Source of the DNA: Paenibacillus sp. GSMTC-2017
Lineage (GTDB): Bacteria; Bacillota; Bacilli; Paenibacillales; Paenibacillaceae
Direction of reading: 5' to 3'
Length of the DNA stretch: 64,000 nt
Assembly (NCBI RefSeq): GCF_016019935.1
Contig: NZ_JAECMT010000004.1
Location: 186,833 to 250,832 of the forward strand
Below are positions 35,739 through 43,992 of the stretch, one piece after another. Position 1 is the stretch's first letter, and each line of letters starts with the position of its first letter. The notes under the pieces were generated by a model. That model saw only the letters and a program-made list of their open reading frames with translations. It did no database searches and was not told the DNA's origin. The position numbers and the translations under genes are program-made.

Positions 35739-37310
35739 ATGAGGCTGGAAACATTTCTGCACAACTTACATTATGACATTGAGAAGACCAAACCACCGGA
35801 TGTGGTAGTGGATTGGGAGGATGGGCCGCTTGCATATAAGCTCTACCGCGGTTTGCCAGTCGTTCCGTTATCTCCGGTAGTACCGCTGACGCTCATAGAG
35901 AATGAAGTACAAGTGTTGCCAGACCTTCATCGAATGGGTCATATTCTCTGGTATATATTCGGGCTCACACAATTGTGCCAGTCCATTCCTGCCTCGAATC
36001 CCATGGCACTAAACGTTGGCCCTCTCCAATTGTATCGGCGGTTTGTTCCCTCCGGGGGAGCATTATATCCGAATGAATTATACGTGTATCTGAAGCTAGA
36101 TGATTTGCCTGCGGGGGTCTATCATTATGATGTGGCTCACCACCGCTTGGTGTTGCTGCGCGAAGGAAACTTCGATTCTTATTTGGCTCAGGCCTTAGGC
36201 AATCGCTGTGACGTATCGGCTTGCTTTGGTGCTGTGTTTGTATCGACTATGTTCTGGAAAAACTTTTTTAAATACAATAACTTTTCTTACCGCCTTCAAG
36301 GACTGGATGCAGGTGCATTGATGGGGCAGCTTTTGGAAGTGACGAAACGATGCGGCTTTGCGTCGGGCGTGCATTTCCAGTTTCTTGATCGAGCTATAAA
36401 TCATCTCCTCGGATTATCTGATCAAGAGGAGAGTGTGTATGCAGTGATTCCGCTGTCAGTGGAGTCTGTGACTCCATGGTTTCCTGAGGGAGAGGGGGGC
36501 ATCTCCGCCACTGAATTAGGCGGGAAGCTGACTACGATTCAACATGAACACTACGTCCGATCTCGAAGGGTCAAGGAATTTCCGATGCTAATCAAGATGA
36601 ACGAAGCTTCCCAGTTGGAATCGATTGGGCAGTTACCGCGAATTTGGAGAGAGAAGATCGTTTACTCCGAGCTTCAAGCGATGGTTCTGCCCCGCGTGAA
36701 GCAGTTGTCGTATGACCTCGCGTCAGTAAGCCGAAACCGATTTTCACCGGATGGTGATTTTGTTATGGGTAAGGTAAGCCTTGAGCAGTTGGCCCAACTA
36801 CTGCAGGAGGCAACGGCTTCTTTTAGGTATCGGAATGATTTGGATGGAGCACAAGAAAAAAACGTTTCTCGCGTTTCTTTGTACGTATGTTTGCATAACG
36901 TTGATGGCATTCCCGACGGTGCTTATCGCTATGACAGCGCTGTTCATATGTTGCGGCGGGTACGTCAAGGAGATCATCGGCTCAGGCTGCAAGAAGGGAT
37001 GTCTTCCGACAATGTGAACCTCTTTCAAGTGCCGCTATGCTTTCATGTGGCAGGAGATAGGGATTATCTCACAACAGCATTAGGGTTTAGAGGATATCGT
37101 ATTCAACAGATGGAAGCGGGTATGCTTGTGCAACGTCTACTATTGGCAGCATCTGCTATGGGGATGGGGGGGCATCCGCTCCTCGGATTTGATGCTAGCG
37201 TGTGTGATGATATCTATAAGATGACTTCGCAAGGCATAGCCACCCTGATCCAAATTCCAGTTGGACCGTATCGTGATTGCCCCCGACTGGTAGGAGGTTT
37301 GCATAGCTAG
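35739..37310 (+). CDS. SagB/ThcOx-type azoline dehydrogenase, tandem two-domain form
   Basis: 523 residues, about twice the usual SagB length. The first half carries the SagB signature FVPSGGALYPNELYVYL (near residue 108) and GVYHYD; the second half (from ~330) has the nitroreductase-like start SRNRFSPDGDF, GAYRYD, and MEAGMLVQRLLLAASAMGMGG. The halves look like a fused pair of FMN oxidoreductase domains, each retaining different motifs. It would oxidise azolines to azoles with FMN. RBS GGAGGG, 22 bp after the YcaO gene, so the three maturation genes form one operon. Confidence 0.9.
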   Translation: MRLETFLHNLHYDIEKTKPPDVVVDWEDGPLAYKLYRGLPVVPLSPVVPLTLIENEVQVLPDLHRMGHILWYIFGLTQLCQSIPASNPMALNVGPLQLYRRFVPSGGALYPNELYVYLKLDDLPAGVYHYDVAHHRLVLLREGNFDSYLAQALGNRCDVSACFGAVFVSTMFWKNFFKYNNFSYRLQGLDAGALMGQLLEVTKRCGFASGVHFQFLDRAINHLLGLSDQEESVYAVIPLSVESVTPWFPEGEGGISATELGGKLTTIQHEHYVRSRRVKEFPMLIKMNEASQLESIGQLPRIWREKIVYSELQAMVLPRVKQLSYDLASVSRNRFSPDGDFVMGKVSLEQLAQLLQEATASFRYRNDLDGAQEKNVSRVSLYVCLHNVDGIPDGAYRYDSAVHMLRRVRQGDHRLRLQEGMSSDNVNLFQVPLCFHVAGDRDYLTTALGFRGYRIQQMEAGMLVQRLLLAASAMGMGGHPLLGFDASVCDDIYKMTSQGIATLIQIPVGPYRDCPRLVGGLHS

Positions 37311-37391
37311 AAAAGGTAGGAGTTAGGGTTTGGTTCAGATTGTTTCGGAATGAGCTGGAACAAAGATAAAACAAAGATATCGTAAACGCGG

Positions 37392-37425
37392 GCTTGTGGG
37401 CATCTTTTGCTCCACAGGCTCTTTT
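37392..37425 (+). terminator. Intrinsic terminator closing the azole peptide operon
   Basis: GCTTGTGG/CCACAGGC stem (one G-U pair), then TCTTTT. No gene lies between it and the Ku operon, so the biosynthetic operon ends here. Confidence 0.82.
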
Positions 37426-37542
37426 AATTAAGCAACCCAACTAAATTCTAAATTGTAAACCTGTAAGATGGCTCCTGATGAATTCAGAAGCCATCTCATA
37501 ACTGCATAAGACGAAAGGAATTTTTTAAACGCCCATATATTT

Positions 37543-37746
37543 TCAGTTTCTTTCTTCAATAAAAGCTTTCGCCTTATCTAACGTTTCTACGACCTCGCCA
37601 GCTTCGTACTCCAACCATTCAGTAGCGTCATCGGGTCCCATCTTACCGTTCATAACACTCCCGACAACAAGGTCTAATTCTTGAGATGTCTTATTGATTT
37701 CCGCTATAAGAGCCTCTTGCTCAGTCGGTTTATCATGTTTTGACAT
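37543..37746 (-). CDS. Small acidic protein of the Ku/LigD operon, unknown function
   Basis: 67 residues, acidic and mostly helical by composition, with no recognised family. GGAGTTTAGAC just before the ATG is both its ribosome binding site and the end of the preceding small gene. It is the last gene of the Ku-ligase operon; the conservation of its role with Ku is not known. Confidence 0.72.
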   Translation of the reverse strand: MSKHDKPTEQEALIAEINKTSQELDLVVGSVMNGKMGPDDATEWLEYEAGEVVETLDKAKAFIEERN

Positions 37747-37748
37747 GT

Positions 37749-37916
37749 CTAAACTCCTTCTAAATCATCTATTTCATATTCTGAAATATGTTTAAACATT
37801 CCTTGGCTCATAAGTTTATTGAGAGTCCATTCAACTTCCACACTTCTGTTTTTAATTCTGTGGACTCTTCCAACTTTTTTATCACCGCGCAAGCGCACTA
37901 AGTCGCCTTCTCTCAT
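37749..37916 (-). CDS. Small KOW-like protein of the Ku/LigD operon
   Basis: 55 residues starting MREGDLVRLRGDKKVGRVHRI, like a KOW/SH3-type beta-barrel that binds nucleic acid or protein. Its ATG overlaps the ligase stop by 4 bp (ATGA), and its stop lies 2 bases before the ATG of the next gene, so it is tightly coupled at both ends. It is too short to be noticed by simple gene callers, but the coupling supports a real gene. The family is not certain. Confidence 0.75.
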   Translation of the reverse strand: MREGDLVRLRGDKKVGRVHRIKNRSVEVEWTLNKLMSQGMFKHISEYEIDDLEGV

Positions 37917-38788
37917 TCTGCACCAAATCCAATCAATTTAGGTTGACGTAAAACTCCACCATCGGTAAACTCAAGTGCTGTAACACGGCAAGGGAATGAA
38001 ACACCAAGCCAAGCAATTTCAGCTTTTTTCATCCCAGCCGAAAGGTTGGGGAAGGGACATTTTCCTGGATGATCCACCATAAATTGTGCCAGCACCTTTT
38101 TGGATTTAGCATCTATCCCTGCTACATGACCTATGTACTTGCCCTCATTACTTAAAACAAGGCTAGATACAAGCCCAGCTTTAAGTTTAATCCCTACAAC
38201 GTCAGCGGTAATACGAACTTCTTTACGCTTTTTAAACCAGTACATGTGCTTTTTTGCCTCGACATAGGGGCTGTCTAAGCGCTTGGATATAATGCCCTCC
38301 CATTCACGCGTGTTAACCCAGTCCCATAAAGCAGGACCATCATACATAAGGTCAGTCACAAATAATCGAGGCATTTTAACAGGCAGTCTATTAGCAAGCC
38401 TTTCGAAGCGATCCTGAAAGGGAAGAGAGCGGATATCATCTCCATCGTCGTAAAGCATGTCAAACGCAACAAATATGAGGTTGTCATCAAACTTTTTACG
38501 GTTAACGCCAACTAAGACTCGTTTGAAGTTTGGTCGTATGCCATCAAAATAGGCTATTTCACCATCAAGGACACAAGCCCCAATTCGTAAAGGACTCAAA
38601 AGTTCAACAATTTCAGGGAAGCGGTCATTTCGTGGTTCTACACGTTTTGAAAAAATTTCTACACCGCCATTGCCATCCAACCTAACTAACGTCCTAACAC
38701 CATCCCATTTGATTTGATATCCCCATTCTGGGCCTGTCGGGATATCGGTTGATGTGATTGGAGCCATTGGAATAGAAGGGAGCTGCAT
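37913..38788 (-). CDS. ATP-dependent DNA ligase, LigD ligase-domain type
   Basis: 291 residues, a ligase domain alone without the polymerase or nuclease domains found in full LigD. The adenylation lysine is Lys27 in QIKWDGVR; motifs III (LDGEIAYFD), IIIa (VAFDMLYDDG), IV (WEGIISKRLDSPYVEAKK) and V (WFKKRKEVR) are all present. It seals breaks held by Ku in non-homologous end joining. The ATG at 38788 overlaps the Ku stop; a GTG one codon upstream is an alternative. Confidence 0.93.
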   Translation of the reverse strand: MQLPSIPMAPITSTDIPTGPEWGYQIKWDGVRTLVRLDGNGGVEIFSKRVEPRNDRFPEIVELLSPLRIGACVLDGEIAYFDGIRPNFKRVLVGVNRKKFDDNLIFVAFDMLYDDGDDIRSLPFQDRFERLANRLPVKMPRLFVTDLMYDGPALWDWVNTREWEGIISKRLDSPYVEAKKHMYWFKKRKEVRITADVVGIKLKAGLVSSLVLSNEGKYIGHVAGIDAKSKKVLAQFMVDHPGKCPFPNLSAGMKKAEIAWLGVSFPCRVTALEFTDGGVLRQPKLIGFGAE

Positions 38789-39639
38789 CACGATGCAGTA
38801 TCCTTTGCCTTAGATGTAGGTTTCCGCTTTTTCTTTTTCGGTGCATCCGTTACCGTTGGCGCTTTTGTAGCATCGAGACTTGCTTGCAAAGCAGTCATTA
38901 GGTCTATCACATTTGATCGCCCTTCTGAGGCAGGAGCTGCAACAATATCGGTACTCTCATTAGCAATTTTTTGCTCAATTAACTGTGTTAATGCGATGCG
39001 ATAGTCATCAGTGTATTTAGTAGGATCAAACTGCTCGCTAAGTTGTTCTACAAGTGCTTTTGCCATTAGCAGTTCTTTTTCGTTTACCAAAACGGTTTCA
39101 GAAGGAAGATTAGGGACTTGGGTAAGTGAGCGGATCTCATCGGGAAAGTGCATAGTCTCCAAACAAATGCAGTTCTCAACTACCCTTATTGCAGCAAGGC
39201 TGCTCTTGCTGCGAATGGATACTTTAGCTATGCCTATCTTGCCCGTTTGCTTAATTGCCTCAAGCAACAAGCTATATGCGCCAGCTCCTGCCATATCGGG
39301 GGAGAGATAATATGCCTTTTGAAAGTAGAGTGGATCTATTTCCTGCAGGTCCACAAAATCAAGGATTTTGATAGTTTTAGCTGACTCATCTTTAATCTCT
39401 TCTAATTCATCATTATTGACGATTACGAATTTGTCTTTTTCATACTCAAACCCTTTTACTATTTCGTCCGGACTAATTTCTTTATCACAATGCCGACAGG
39501 TCTTTGCGTAATTTATAGGCATGCCACAATCTTTATGTAAGCTGCGGAAACTGATGTCTTTATCTTCAACTGCCGTAAACATTTTGACCGGTACATGTAC
39601 TAATCCAAAGCTAATTGCGCCTTTCCATACGGTATGCAT
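38788..39639 (-). CDS. Bacterial Ku protein
   Basis: 283 residues of the Ku core: MHTVWKGAISFGLVHVPVKM is the conserved N-terminus, with C-x2-C and KGFEYEKDKFVIV following, and a basic C-terminal tail (KKKKRKPTSKAK) that in homologues touches DNA and ligase. Ku homodimers ring DNA ends and recruit the ligase encoded next in the operon. RBS GAGGTGTGAG. In Bacillus the pair acts mainly in spores and germinating cells. Confidence 0.95.
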   Translation of the reverse strand: MHTVWKGAISFGLVHVPVKMFTAVEDKDISFRSLHKDCGMPINYAKTCRHCDKEISPDEIVKGFEYEKDKFVIVNNDELEEIKDESAKTIKILDFVDLQEIDPLYFQKAYYLSPDMAGAGAYSLLLEAIKQTGKIGIAKVSIRSKSSLAAIRVVENCICLETMHFPDEIRSLTQVPNLPSETVLVNEKELLMAKALVEQLSEQFDPTKYTDDYRIALTQLIEQKIANESTDIVAAPASEGRSNVIDLMTALQASLDATKAPTVTDAPKKKKRKPTSKAKDTAS

Positions 39640-39741
39640 AGCTCACACCTCATTCATTTCTTTTTATTAAGATGTTTCTTGGTTAGTTGTTTTATCCATT
39701 GATACAATAAAACGATTCATTGGATATTAATTTAACTAAAA

Positions 39742-40002
39742 GGTGCTTCAAACTCCTCCTTATATGGTGCAAGCAAAGGAGCCGTTCGCATTATGACGAA
39801 GGATGTTGCAATGGAAGTTGCACAAGATCAAATTCGTGTTAACTCCATTCATCCCGGCGTCATCGAAACGTCGATGGGAAATCAAGTAGCTTCTGGTTTT
39901 AATGCAACTACTGATCAAATAGCAAGCAGCATTCCATTGAAGCGTTTAGGTACGCCTGAAGATGTAGCCTATCTTGTCGTGTTCCTTGCTTCAGATGAAT
40001 CG
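39742..40002 (+). pseudogene. Remnant of a short-chain dehydrogenase/reductase gene
   Basis: In one frame, 39742-40002 encodes YGASKGAVRIMTKDVAMEVA followed by RVNSIHPGVIETSMG and PEDVAYLVVFLASDES, which is the C-terminal third of a classical SDR with the catalytic Tyr-x3-Lys. The in-frame stop at 39733-39735 cuts off the Rossmann part, and the homologous sequence ends abruptly after DES. A 100-residue frame beginning at 39793 exists, but it lacks a ribosome binding site and the active-site residues; it is not a working gene. Confidence 0.78.
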
Positions 40003-40069
40003 TGGATCGTATTACAAATAGTAAAAAGGGTAGATTATATAAAAGCAATTTCAACGGGGGGTAAGTATC

Positions 40070-40525
40070 GTGAAACAATGGTCAAGAGCAATTGAGATAA
40101 ATGCTCCAATTGAACAGGTATGGTCATACTTAGATGGTTCGTTAGAACAGATGCAAAAGATTATGCCTCAAGTGATAGAGAATGAACCGATCAAAATAAC
40201 GAAAGACTTTGTCGGCAGTGTATATCGTCAAAAGTATAAAGAAGGCAAACGAATCGAGGAATATGACGTCCATACGCTAGAATATTCAAATAATCTGGAT
40301 GATAAGAAAGTGAAGATCGGATTCACACTGGCAAACACCTTTGAGATTACAGCTTTATATGAATTGCATCGGATTAATGGTCAGCAAACAAAGCTTACAT
40401 ACACAGCAACCAATAAACCTTTAAAGTGGTATGTGAAGCTGTTTATGATATTTGCGACGGAGAAGGTTGTTGTTGAATTTCTAGAGAAGGTAAAAAAGGT
40501 TGCTGAATCAGAGTCTCAATTATAA
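40070..40525 (+). CDS. SRPBCC (START/Bet v1-like) family protein
   Basis: 151 residues from a GTG eight bases after a GGGGGG run. The N-terminus KQWSRAIEINAPIEQVWSYL is typical of SRPBCC lipid/ligand-binding proteins, and a long C-terminal helix closes the pocket. The ligand is unknown. It ends at a two-way terminator shared with the converging FMN reductase operon. Confidence 0.83.
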   Translation: MKQWSRAIEINAPIEQVWSYLDGSLEQMQKIMPQVIENEPIKITKDFVGSVYRQKYKEGKRIEEYDVHTLEYSNNLDDKKVKIGFTLANTFEITALYELHRINGQQTKLTYTATNKPLKWYVKLFMIFATEKVVVEFLEKVKKVAESESQL

Positions 40526-40552
40526 ATCTCCGAAATACATAAGTTAAAATGA

Positions 40553-40580
40553 AGAGCGCTTGCCTACTAGGCAGCGCTCT
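40553..40580. terminator. Bidirectional terminator between converging genes
   Basis: AGAGCGCT-GCC/GGC-AGCGCTCT stem with a one-base bulge and a TACTA loop, flanked by T-rich (plus) and A-rich (minus) sequence. Confidence 0.72.
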
Positions 40581-40605
40581 AATTCTGTTTCTTAGCAAAT
40601 AATGA

Positions 40606-41172
40606 TTAAAAGTCGTATTCCGCATCTTTTGCTTCACGAATCTTGACATATGCATCGACGAGCATGACGGTATCTTCTACTAAACGCTCTATACGGAAGA
40701 GAACATCATCATTTACAATTTCTTTTCGCAGGAAATCTTTTTCTTCGATAAATACGAAAGTTTGTACAATATGCGCCTTCATATATGCGAGGATCGGCTT
40801 TAATTGCTGCTCTACCATCAAATAATGTTTAGCGGTGCCAGCAGTAACTAGCATACTGACCACTTTGTCGCGGAAAGCATTCACGGGCAATAAGTCAAAA
40901 ATATTTTTTAAAGTCGCTGGAATAGACGCCTGAAATACTGGTGTTCCGATAATGATAGCATCCGCTGACATGATTGTTTCTGTGACGAATTTTGTATCGC
41001 CCTCATAGTCCGAATAGTTTCGACCGTCACTAAAAACCATGTTATATTCAGCTAGGTCAAGTAATGTAATTTCTGCATCGGGATATTTTTTACGTGTCGC
41101 ACTCAGTGTATAATTCATTGCTGTACGCGTTTTAGAGCCTACGTTAGAACCGGAGATACCAACAATTTTCAC
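40606..41172 (-). CDS. NADPH-dependent FMN reductase
   Basis: 188 residues of the flavodoxin-like SsuE/NAD(P)H:FMN family: MKIVGISGSNVGSKT (phosphate loop) and GTPVFQASIPATLKNIFDLLP. It probably supplies reduced FMN to the LLM monooxygenase encoded immediately upstream (12 bp gap). The GTG at 41172 was chosen since AAGGAG lies eight bases before it; the longer frame starts inside the ribosome binding site. Confidence 0.88.
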   Translation of the reverse strand: MKIVGISGSNVGSKTRTAMNYTLSATRKKYPDAEITLLDLAEYNMVFSDGRNYSDYEGDTKFVTETIMSADAIIIGTPVFQASIPATLKNIFDLLPVNAFRDKVVSMLVTAGTAKHYLMVEQQLKPILAYMKAHIVQTFVFIEEKDFLRKEIVNDDVLFRIERLVEDTVMLVDAYVKIREAKDAEYDF

Positions 41173-41184
41173 CCTAATCACTCC

Positions 41185-42243
41185 TTATTTATTGGCAGTA
41201 TGTTTCTTAATGGCAGGCATAATTTGTGTTGCAATCAACTCAATATTTTTAGCGATTTTATCGAAGGGAACTCCGCCAAAGTCGATCTGTGCCATAAAGC
41301 GCTGATGACCATACAACTCGTATTGGTAAAGCATCTTTTCAATGAGTTGTTGCGGGCTGCCAATCATTAACGCATCACGGTAATCGACAGATTGTGCGAA
41401 TTGTTGCTTCGGATAGCCGCCACCGCGTAGAGCTTGCATACCCGAATTAGCGTGTGGATAATATTCACGAAGCGCATCCTGTGAATTTTCTGCTGTATAG
41501 AGCAAGCTTGTAGTTGCGATTGGCAATTCATTGGGATCAAATCCAGTTAGTGCTGCTGCTTCTCTGTACGCATCAACTGAAGCTTTGAAGCTAATTGCAG
41601 GCCCCCCAAGTGTTGTGAGCATCATTGGTACTCCAGCGTATCCAGCCTTAATCGCGCTAGCTGGAGGTCCACCAACCGCACGCCATATAGGCATGTGGCC
41701 GTTTTGAGGCTGCGGCAAAATTTCTGCTTGACTCAGCGGTGCACGGAATTGACCTTCCCACGTCACCTTGTCTTCGTTGTTTAGCTTCATCAGAAGCTCC
41801 AATTTTTCTTCAAATAATTCCTCATAATCACGTACATCATAGCCGAGCAAGCTATAAGCTCCAACACGTGAACCACGACCAGCGACAATTTCAGCACGTC
41901 CTTTAGAAATTAAATCAATGGTAGAGAAGTCCTCATAGACGCGAACGGGATCGGATGTGCTTAACACCGTTGCAGAGCTGGCGATTTTAATTTTTTTTGT
42001 AGCTTGAGCAATAGCCCCTAATATGACCGTATGCGCCTGGGTTGTAAAATGAGTTTGATGACTTTCACCAACTGCGAATACATCAAGTCCTGCTTCTTCG
42101 GCTAGCTTGCTAGCCTCAATTAATTCTTGAATACGCTGTTCAGCACTAATCATCGATCCTGTATGCGGATTAGGCAAATGATCGCCAATCGAATATAAGC
42201 CGAATTCGAGACCTTTTTCTTTTTGAATACGATACTTTTCCAT
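41185..42243 (-). CDS. LLM-class flavin-dependent monooxygenase
   Basis: 352 residues in the bacterial luciferase-like fold: LDVFAVGESHQTHFTTQAHTV, the IASSATVLSTSDPVRVYEDF segment and RAEIVAGRGS are typical of group 1 LLM proteins (MsnO8/YvbT-like). It needs FMNH2 from the partner reductase, though the substrate is unknown. The ATG at 42243 follows AAGGAG by 9 bases and is favoured over an upstream GTG. It belongs to the MarR-ring-cleaving dioxygenase operon. Confidence 0.9.
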   Translation of the reverse strand: MEKYRIQKEKGLEFGLYSIGDHLPNPHTGSMISAEQRIQELIEASKLAEEAGLDVFAVGESHQTHFTTQAHTVILGAIAQATKKIKIASSATVLSTSDPVRVYEDFSTIDLISKGRAEIVAGRGSRVGAYSLLGYDVRDYEELFEEKLELLMKLNNEDKVTWEGQFRAPLSQAEILPQPQNGHMPIWRAVGGPPASAIKAGYAGVPMMLTTLGGPAISFKASVDAYREAAALTGFDPNELPIATTSLLYTAENSQDALREYYPHANSGMQALRGGGYPKQQFAQSVDYRDALMIGSPQQLIEKMLYQYELYGHQRFMAQIDFGGVPFDKIAKNIELIATQIMPAIKKHTANK

Positions 42244-42281
42244 GTTCACTCTCTCCTTCTTATCATGATGAGATTTATAAA

Positions 42282-43223
42282 TTAATCGAGCGGTACGAGA
42301 TTCGCTTCAATCTCTGCACGTTGTTTCTCCAAAAATGGCGGCAAGTCCAATGCTTTACCTAGTTCGTCGACTGTTGAATCAGCTGTGAATCCAGGACCAT
42401 CTGTCGCTATTTCAAATAAAATACCGTTTGACTCACGGAAGTATAAGCTTTGGAAGTAATAACGATCTATAATGCCAGATGTGTGGTAGCCGCGTTTCTT
42501 CACTGCCTCATCCCAATAGCGAAGCTCGTCAATATCTTTAACGCGGATTGCCAAATGATGAACGCTTCCTTTACCGGGTTTCTCACTCGGTCCATCTTCT
42601 TGTTTGATGACAATTTCACCAAATGATTGCCCAGCAACCGATTGAAAGATCGCTTCTTTATCAGAGCGAGAAACTTCTGCATATCCGAAAACATCCTTCA
42701 GCGTTCCCGCTAATCGATCCAGGTTCTGCACCGTTATTTCAACTGTGCCGATTCCTAATATACGATGTTTTTGCCGGACTTCAGAATCTTCCCATGCTGA
42801 CCAGTTATCAGGAATATCTTCGCCGTTATTATTTAGCAAAATCATTCGTAGCCCTTCCTGATCTTCAAAATGTAAAGCGTCTCGTCCCGCGTAGGTTGTC
42901 ATTTCACCGTGCAAGACATCTAATAACTGAAACCGGTTTTTCCAATACACCAAGCTATCAAATGAGGGGACAAGTAAACCAATTCCAGTAATAGCATTTG
43001 TGCCACGAACAGTACTGCCTGCACGAGGCATTTCAAAAAAGGAAAGCTCCGTTCCAGCGCTGCCTGTTAAATCTCCGTAAAACAAGTGGTACATACTTGG
43101 GTTGTCTTGGTTAACCGTCTTTTTCACTCTGCGAAGCCCTAATACTTTTTTGTAAAAATGATTATTGAGTTGAGCATTTTTTGTAAGCATTGAGATATGG
43201 TGATGTCCTGGTATGGTATACAT
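42282..43223 (-). CDS. Ring-cleaving dioxygenase, MhqA/MhqO-like VOC protein
   Basis: 313 residues with two tandem VOC modules: residues 1-140 start YTIPGHHHISMLTKNAQ, and the second module begins near 150 (GIGTVEITVQNLDRLAGT) and ends FRESNGILFEIATDGPGF. The metal-binding His/Glu residues typical of hydroquinone-specific dioxygenases of the Bacillus MhqA/O group appear present. RBS GGGAGG. It is encoded 52 bp after a MarR regulator, which probably derepresses it on quinone exposure. Confidence 0.9.
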   Translation of the reverse strand: MYTIPGHHHISMLTKNAQLNNHFYKKVLGLRRVKKTVNQDNPSMYHLFYGDLTGSAGTELSFFEMPRAGSTVRGTNAITGIGLLVPSFDSLVYWKNRFQLLDVLHGEMTTYAGRDALHFEDQEGLRMILLNNNGEDIPDNWSAWEDSEVRQKHRILGIGTVEITVQNLDRLAGTLKDVFGYAEVSRSDKEAIFQSVAGQSFGEIVIKQEDGPSEKPGKGSVHHLAIRVKDIDELRYWDEAVKKRGYHTSGIIDRYYFQSLYFRESNGILFEIATDGPGFTADSTVDELGKALDLPPFLEKQRAEIEANLVPLD

Positions 43224-43244
43224 TGTTGTTCCTCCCTTTATAAG

Positions 43245-43256
43245 TTGACTAGTCAA
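43245..43256. promoter_or_regulatory. Probable MarR operator before the ring-cleaving dioxygenase gene
   Basis: TTGACTAGTCAA is a perfect 12-bp palindrome 21 bp before the dioxygenase start. A related sequence occurs before the marR gene. Confidence 0.6.
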
Positions 43257-43275
43257 GTGATAGTGTAAAAAAATA

Positions 43276-43719
43276 CTACTGGGGCGGTATTTCTTTTTTC
43301 TGGCTATGTTTATGCAGTCGTGTCATTAGTGTATATAGTATCTTTTGTTCTTCTTCATTTAATACATCATCAAAAAATGATGTTTGAAATGCCATCTGTT
43401 CAGGCAGTGCTTGTTCTAAAATAGATTCAGCTTTCTCTGTAAGGCTGATCGTTTTCGTTTTCCAATCTTGCTTTCGTACAATATAACGTTCTTTTTCAAG
43501 ACGTGCGAGCATACGCGAAATACCGCCTTGCGTAACCGTCACTTTTTTGGCTAATTCCATTTGTGTGAGCGGTTGATGAACGTGAATTTGCAGCAATACT
43601 TCAAATTGAGCAGTCGTTAAGTCAAAACGTTTTAGAAAGGTATCAGACATTCCATTGCTTTGGCTCGTAAAACGCATTAAACGTAACCAGATTAACGATC
43701 CTAATGTATTGTTACGCAT
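43276..43719 (-). CDS. MarR-family regulator, MhqR-like
   Basis: 147 residues starting [17 protein letters not shown], with the winged helix at about 50-95 ([21 protein letters not shown] then [11 protein letters not shown]). The ATG at 43719 follows GGGAGG by eight bases. The operon behind it (ring-cleaving dioxygenase, LLM monooxygenase, FMN reductase) matches the quinone-inducible MhqR regulon of B. subtilis in content, so similar sensing is likely. No obvious redox cysteine stands out. Confidence 0.9.
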   Translation of the reverse strand: MRNNTLGSLIWLRLMRFTSQSNGMSDTFLKRFDLTTAQFEVLLQIHVHQPLTQMELAKKVTVTQGGISRMLARLEKERYIVRKQDWKTKTISLTEKAESILEQALPEQMAFQTSFFDDVLNEEEQKILYTLMTRLHKHSQKKEIPPQ

Positions 43720-43755
43720 TGCGTTTTCCTCCCCCGTGTTTAAGTATATTATCAC

Positions 43756-43767
43756 TTTACTACTCAA
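43756..43767. promoter_or_regulatory. Second MarR operator-like sequence upstream of marR
   Basis: TTTACTACTCAA shares 10 of 12 bases with the palindrome at 43245-43256 and is 37 bp before the marR start, so it suits autoregulation. Confidence 0.45.
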
Positions 43768-43992
43768 TTGATAAAAAAGCAAGTAGCATTGCCCATGTAA
43801 AATTTACAATCAGCAATGACCGCCGAATCAGAGGTTAAAATATAGAAGTTTACAATTATAAGAAAAAAATTGAAAAAGCATACAATTTTTAAGGTTCCTT
43901 AAAGGTTTCTATTTTATGATACTAATATGAAACGGCAATAACGCGCCTAGTAGTTGCAAAGGGACGCTAGCCGTAAGAATGGGAGGATTATG

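Noticed and set aside
39793..40095. A complete 100-residue SDR-type gene
   Set aside because: It lacks the Rossmann part and the active-site Tyr-x3-Lys precedes its ATG; better explained as a gene remnant.
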